Source: Streptomyces sp. A 4/2 (GTDB lineage: Bacteria > Actinomycetota > Actinomycetes > Streptomycetales > Streptomycetaceae). Taken from it: a stretch of DNA of 64,000 nucleotides. Shown here in pieces: positions 60,221-64,000 of the stretch (its first letter is position 1; the number at the start of each line of letters is the position of its first letter). The notes below the pieces were generated by a model. It was not told where the DNA came from. It saw nothing but the letters and a program-made list of their open reading frames with translations, and made no database searches. The position numbers and the translations under genes were made by a program. The stretch lies in the NCBI RefSeq assembly GCF_940670765.1, contig NZ_CALNVW010000046.1, positions 111,983 to 175,982 of the forward strand, written 5' to 3'.

Positions 60221-60255
60221 GGTGCGGCATCCCCGGATCCCGGGGATGCCGCACC
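60221..60255 (+). terminator. Perfect 16-bp hairpin between precursor and cyclase genes
   Basis: GGTGCGGCATCCCCGG (60221-60236) and CCGGGGATGCCGCACC (60240-60255) pair exactly around a 3-nt loop, 15 bp after the precursor stop. It probably terminates part of the transcription or protects the precursor mRNA, giving more precursor than enzyme; this is a common arrangement for lasso clusters. Confidence 0.75.
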
Positions 60256-60292
60256 GCACGACCAGCCACACCGGACCAGGAAGGGGTTCATC

Positions 60293-62098
60293 GTGATCTT
60301 CGGAGGGTTCACGCGCGGCTGCGGCGGGGTCCGGCCGGCCGGAGCCACATGTCTCCGCCCGGACGGACTGCTCTGGCAGACCGGAACGCCCAGCGCCCGA
60401 TCGTTCAGTTCACCGGACGGGGTCCAGGTCGCGGTACTGGGGTGGTGCGGCGCCGCCGACGCCGAGCTGCGCAGCTTGGCCCGTCGGCCGCTACCCGAGG
60501 ACGTCTCCTGGCAATGGTCCGGCGCGTACGCGGTAGTCGAGCAGCACGAACAGCACACGGTGGTACACACCGATCCGGCTGGAGCACTGCCGCTGTACGC
60601 CACCAGGTACGAAGGTGGATGGGCCTGGTCGAGTTCGGCGCGGGCCCTGGCCGACCTCACCGACGCCGACGTGGACCCGGTGCGGGTCGCCATCGCCGTG
60701 TTTCTCCCGCATGTCCCCGCCGCAGTCGGGACCCGTACGTTCTTCACGGGCGTGCAGCAGCTCCCGCCCGGCGCCCGAATCGAGCTCACCGCTGGCCGGG
60801 ATCTGCGGTGCGAGACGGTGTGGCGCCCCGATCACGCCCCGGGCCCGGCCCACCACCGGCTCCGCTCGGCCCTGGAGGGCGCCGTCCGGCTGCGGGCGGC
60901 GGCTGATCCCGATCTGACGTGTGATCTGTCCGGCGGCCTGGACTCCTCCTCTCTCACCCTGCTCGCCGCGAGGGCCCAACCCGACGGCGGGGCGCTGAAC
61001 GCGGTCACCATCCACCCCGCCAGCCAGACCGACGGCGCCGACCTTACGTACGCGCGGCTGGCCGCCGCCCATCACCCGCGCCTCGTCCACCACCTTCTCC
61101 CCCTGGGCGCCGAGCACCTGCCCTACACCGACATCACCGCGGTCCCGGTCACCGACGAGCCCGCACCGTCGACCCTGACCCGGGCCCGGCTGGAAGGGCA
61201 GCTGCGCTGGATGCACGACAAGCTCGGCAGCCGCACCCACCTGACCGGCGACGGTGGCGACAGCGTGCTGTTCGTGCCTGCCGCGCACCTGGCCGACCTG
61301 CTGCGCCACCGCCTCTACCGGCGGACCGCCGCGGAAGCCGCGGGCTGGGCCCGGCTCCGCCACAGCCCCGTCTTCCCACTACTGTGTGAAGCGCGCGCCC
61401 TGATACGAACCAGCCGCGCCCACGCCCTGGCTGGCCTCGCCACCTCACTGGAGCGTGGGGTCTTATCGACCGGGCAGGGAGACGTCCGCTGGTTTCCGAC
61501 ACTGCCGCTGCCCCGCTGGGCCACGGCCGATGCCGTCGGAATGCTGTCCAACGCCGTCCACCAAGTCGCCACGGTGGCCGATCCGCTGCCCGGTCTGGAC
61601 ATCGCGGTGCGGATCCTGGTGGACGAGATCCGCGAGGTCGCCCGGACCGCAGCCGCCGATACTCAGCTCGCCGCCGCATCCGGCATCGAGCTGCACAACC
61701 CGTTCCTCGACCCCCGCGTCCTTGACGCCGTACTGCGCACCGAGGCCCGAGCCCGGCCCCCGGTCCATGCCTATAAGCCGGTGCTCGCCCGGGCCATGGC
61801 CGACGTCCTGCCGGAGGCCCTCGCCTCGCGGACCACCAAGGGCAGCTTCAACGCCGACCACTACACCGGACTGCGAGCCAACCTGCCCCAGCTGCAGCAC
61901 CTGGCCGACGGCCGTCTCGCCGCTCTCGGCCTCGTCGACCCGGCCGCGCTCCGGGGGCATCTCGCTCAAGCCGCCGCCGGAATCCCGATGTCCCTGGCAC
62001 CGCTGGAGCAGGCACTGGCCACCGAAGCGTGGCTCCGCACCCTCGACCGAACGGCCAGCACCTGGTCGAGCAAACGCGAAGGAGATCGCCATGGATGA
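60293..62098 (+). CDS. Lasso cyclase (asparagine-synthetase-like)
   Basis: 601 residues. The C-terminal ATP-binding domain has the PP-loop CDLSGGLDSSSLTLLA and THLTGDGGDSVLF. It adenylates the ring acceptor side chain and closes the macrolactam with the core amine. The N-terminal glutaminase-like domain lacks the catalytic Cys at position 2, as in lasso cyclases. GTG 60293 has GGAAGGGG upstream. The protein ends 8 bp inside the next gene. Confidence 0.9.
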   Translation: MIFGGFTRGCGGVRPAGATCLRPDGLLWQTGTPSARSFSSPDGVQVAVLGWCGAADAELRSLARRPLPEDVSWQWSGAYAVVEQHEQHTVVHTDPAGALPLYATRYEGGWAWSSSARALADLTDADVDPVRVAIAVFLPHVPAAVGTRTFFTGVQQLPPGARIELTAGRDLRCETVWRPDHAPGPAHHRLRSALEGAVRLRAAADPDLTCDLSGGLDSSSLTLLAARAQPDGGALNAVTIHPASQTDGADLTYARLAAAHHPRLVHHLLPLGAEHLPYTDITAVPVTDEPAPSTLTRARLEGQLRWMHDKLGSRTHLTGDGGDSVLFVPAAHLADLLRHRLYRRTAAEAAGWARLRHSPVFPLLCEARALIRTSRAHALAGLATSLERGVLSTGQGDVRWFPTLPLPRWATADAVGMLSNAVHQVATVADPLPGLDIAVRILVDEIREVARTAAADTQLAAASGIELHNPFLDPRVLDAVLRTEARARPPVHAYKPVLARAMADVLPEALASRTTKGSFNADHYTGLRANLPQLQHLADGRLAALGLVDPAALRGHLAQAAAGIPMSLAPLEQALATEAWLRTLDRTASTWSSKREGDRHG

Positions 62099-62819
62099 GC
62101 TGCCCACGTTCGTCACCTGCCCGCGGGCCGTCCGCGCGGTCGACTTCGGCCACGCCTTGGTCCTCATCGACTACCGAACCGGCAACGTCCAGGCCCTCCA
62201 GCCCCTGGCCGCAGACCAGTGGAAGGCAACCTCCCGCACCGGGGCCATCGACCACATAGCCCCCGCTCTCGCCCGCCACTTGCTCGCCCTGGGCCTGCTC
62301 ACTCCCGTCGGCGGCCCGGGACCGTGGGCACCTGCGCTGACTGTCCCCTCGGCCCATGCCAGTTGGGGCAGCACCGAACATCCTGCGGGCGTCACCCGGC
62401 CGCCCCGCGGCCCGCTCACCGGAACACTCACGGCCGCGGCGGCGCTCACCGTCGCCTTCGCCGCCACCCGCCGACACAGCACCGGCATGCGGCACGCCCT
62501 CACACTCCTGACCGCCGCCACTGCCCGGACCAACCGGCCTGCGACCCTCCAGGAGGCGATCCGCGCCGTCACCACGGTGCGCCGCGCCGGCTGGTACTCC
62601 CCCGGCCGCACCGCGTGCCTGGAGGAGTCCGTTGCCGCCGTCCTGCTGCTCGCCTCTCGCCGCCTCGGCGTCCGCTGGTGCCACGGCATCGCGTCCGACC
62701 CGATCCGGCTCCACGCCTGGGTGCAGACTATGAGCGGCGACGACGTCGCCGAGCCGTCCTCGACTCACGCCTACACCCCTGTGCTCACCATCGGAGACCG
62801 CCATCACCAGCCCCGCTGA
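62091..62819 (+). CDS. Fused leader-recognition (B1) and leader-protease (B2) lasso protein
   Basis: 242 residues. Residues 1-75 resemble a PqqD-like RRE: FVTCPRAVRAVDFGHALVLI, QALQPLAADQWKA, and a helix that reads LARHLLALGL. Residues 100-242 are a B2-type transglutaminase-like protease, with TACLEESVAAVLLLASRRLG (Cys), LHAWVQ (His) and a Thr/Tyr-rich end where the Asp lies. It binds the leader and cuts it off after the -1 residue. Fusion of B1 and B2 occurs in some lasso clusters. ATG 62091 has GAAGGAG upstream. Confidence 0.85.
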   Translation: MDELPTFVTCPRAVRAVDFGHALVLIDYRTGNVQALQPLAADQWKATSRTGAIDHIAPALARHLLALGLLTPVGGPGPWAPALTVPSAHASWGSTEHPAGVTRPPRGPLTGTLTAAAALTVAFAATRRHSTGMRHALTLLTAATARTNRPATLQEAIRAVTTVRRAGWYSPGRTACLEESVAAVLLLASRRLGVRWCHGIASDPIRLHAWVQTMSGDDVAEPSSTHAYTPVLTIGDRHHQPR

Positions 62820-63387
62820 CCCGATCCTCTGGCTGCGCACCGAGACCTGCGGACTCGGTCCCTACCGCACCGACCTCGTCGAGACGTACTGGCGCTGGGA
62901 GCAGGACCCCGCGCTGCTGGTCGGCTACGGACGCCAGGCCCCCGAATCCTTGGAGGCCCGCACCGAAGGCATGGCCCACCAGCAGCGCGGCGAGAACATC
63001 CGCTTCACCATCTACGACCTCACCAGCGACGAGCCCATGCCGGCCGGCGTAGCGACCCTGCTGCCCGACCACGGTGTCCGTACGGCCGAATTTGTAATCA
63101 TGCTGGGGCCGGAAGTCCGCGGCCGGGGACTGGGCACCGCCGCAACCCGACTCGCCCTCGACTACGCGTTCCACGTCACGAACCTTCGGATGGTCTGGCT
63201 CAAGGTCCTCGCGCCGAACACAGGCGCAATCCGCGCGTACGAGAAGGCCGGCTTCCAGAAGGTCGGCTCGATCCGTCAGGCTGGGTACTGGCTCGGGCAG
63301 GTGTGCGACGAGGTCGTGATGGACACTCTGGCCTCGGAGTTCAGCGTCCCTTCAGCAATCACCCCTACGGTTGCCACACCTGGCTGA
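62803..63387 (+). CDS. GNAT acetyltransferase of the lasso cluster, non-canonical start
   Basis: 194 residues if ATC 62803 is the start. The frame encodes an obvious GNAT N-terminus (ETCGLGPYRTDLVETYWRWE), the acetyl-CoA loop EVRGRGLGTAATRLALDYAF, and VLAPNTGAIRAYEKAGFQKV. No ATG or GTG occurs in frame before the conserved block; the next standard start, TTG 62950, would remove it. GGAG at 62793-62796 sits 6 bases before ATC 62803, so this codon or a nearby CTG may start it, or the base is wrong. It probably acetylates the core Lys of the lasso peptide, as reported for albusnodin. Confidence 0.75.
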   Translation: MTSPADPILWLRTETCGLGPYRTDLVETYWRWEQDPALLVGYGRQAPESLEARTEGMAHQQRGENIRFTIYDLTSDEPMPAGVATLLPDHGVRTAEFVIMLGPEVRGRGLGTAATRLALDYAFHVTNLRMVWLKVLAPNTGAIRAYEKAGFQKVGSIRQAGYWLGQVCDEVVMDTLASEFSVPSAITPTVATPG

Positions 63388-63552
63388 GTACCTTCGCGCG
63401 TGGTGTGCCTCGGAGCGGCCGCGGCCGCCTCGTACGACCGCGAGGGCGCGAGCCCTCCCCCGGGTCGGCGAACCGGACAGAACCCGCGCGGATCCGGCCG
63501 GTCCACCCGGAGCTTCGGACCGGGGTGGTGGGGATCCCGTAGCTTCGGCGCC

Positions 63553-64000
63553 ATGGCGAGGACATTGCGGCTGGCCGTCGCGCAGAGCACCGTGCCGGAG
63601 GACCCCACAGACCGCGGCGCGCTCCGGGAGGCCGGGAAGGAGATCCGGGCCCTGATGGCCGAGGCCGCCGGGGCGGGGGCGCGGCTGGTGCAGTTCCCCG
63701 AGGGGGCGATCACCTATCCGAGCAAGCACGTGATGGCGACCGGCCCGGACGGCGAGCTGGTCCCGGCCGACTGGAGCCGGGCCGCCTGGGACGTCATGCG
63801 CGAGGAGGCCGAGTCGATCGCCACGCTGGCCGGGGAACTACGGATGTGGACGGTGTTCGGGTCGCTCCACCCGCTCACGCCACCGAACCGGCCCCACAAC
63901 AGCCTCTTCGTCATCTCCGACCGCGGCGAGCTGGTCGCGCGGTACGACAAGCGGTTCCTCTCGCACACCGAGGTCTCCTACCTGTACACCCCGGGGCGCG
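63553..64000 (+). CDS. Carbon-nitrogen hydrolase (nitrilase family), partial
   Basis: Open from ATG 63553 to the window end without a stop; the first 149 codons are present. The N-terminus reads TLRLAVAQSTVPEDPTDRGA, followed by LVQFPEGAIT (catalytic Glu) and ARYDKRFLSHTE (catalytic Lys); the Cys would come next. These enzymes cut amides or nitriles. The gene begins 165 bp after the acetyltransferase stop and probably does not belong to the lasso operon. Confidence 0.85.
   Translation, partial: MARTLRLAVAQSTVPEDPTDRGALREAGKEIRALMAEAAGAGARLVQFPEGAITYPSKHVMATGPDGELVPADWSRAAWDVMREEAESIATLAGELRMWTVFGSLHPLTPPNRPHNSLFVISDRGELVARYDKRFLSHTEVSYLYTPGR

Noticed and set aside
1..64000. CRISPR arrays, tRNA, rRNA, insertion sequences or integrases
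   Set aside because: Looked for repeat-spacer arrays, cloverleaf-like sequences, transposase and integrase motifs on both strands; none recognised by eye.

Overview
The window reads as Streptomyces DNA: GC is very high, third codon positions are strongly GC-biased, GTG and occasional TTG starts are common, stops and starts overlap as ATGA or GTGA throughout, and many families are actinomycete specialities (DUF397/DUF5753 regulators, DUF5999, DUF574 methyltransferase, a complete conservon with paired P450s, an albusnodin-like lasso peptide locus). No rRNA, tRNA, CRISPR array or insertion sequence was recognised. The density of regulators, Nudix proteins and orphan enzymes suggests a chromosomal-arm or other accessory region; that placement is inference.

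1-10.8 kb: unknown proteins including a tandem paralogue pair (1459-2963), a DUF397/DUF5753 regulator pair (3020-4230, minus) facing a 37-bp perfect palindrome, then an asparaginase and a PPC/DUF296 protein bracketed by two large regulators that share an N-terminal DNA-binding-like module, followed by a Nudix hydrolase, an aldo/keto-reductase-fold protein lacking its catalytic residues, and an RsbW-like ATPase. 10.8-11.86 kb is gene-poor and carries three copies of a GAAGTGGGG tandem motif.

11.9-23.1 kb: a tightly coupled run of DUF5999, unknown proteins, two micro-ORFs, an XRE/DUF5753 regulator, a DUF574 methyltransferase and a GH15 glucoamylase/trehalase-like enzyme, then a conservon (cvnA-E: sensor-like ATPase, roadblock protein, DUF742, small GTPase, CYP157-like P450) plus a CYP154-like P450, closed by a strong hairpin.

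23.2-55.2 kb: a 32-kb block of about 30 genes, all but one on the plus strand and many translationally coupled. It contains GNATs, two exo/endonuclease/phosphatase-fold proteins, an S-adenosylhomocysteine-hydrolase-like protein, a phosphoribosyltransferase fusion, a HAD phosphatase, a cobalamin-type radical SAM enzyme preceded by a small Cys-containing peptide, ABC and MFS exporters, a HIT protein, four methyltransferase genes (one a methyltransferase-Nudix-PIMT fusion), a triple-Nudix protein, a double-Nudix protein, a Nudix-APH fusion, a second APH, a glycosyltransferase, a PIG-L deacetylase and a GFA-VanX fusion. Together these look like biosynthesis, modification, export and housekeeping of an unknown nucleotide- or nucleoside-linked, possibly peptide-containing metabolite. 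This is the strongest candidate for an undescribed system. Its LuxR-type response regulator gene is frameshifted.

55.5-64 kb: a P-loop kinase, a PolA-type 5'-3' exonuclease, a second Nudix-APH fusion and an XRE/TPR regulator, then a compact lasso peptide cluster: precursor, lasso cyclase, fused leader-recognition/protease protein, and a GNAT acetyltransferase whose start is non-canonical. The precursor core matches what I remember of albusnodin, an acetylated lasso peptide of Streptomyces albus. The window ends inside a nitrilase-family gene.
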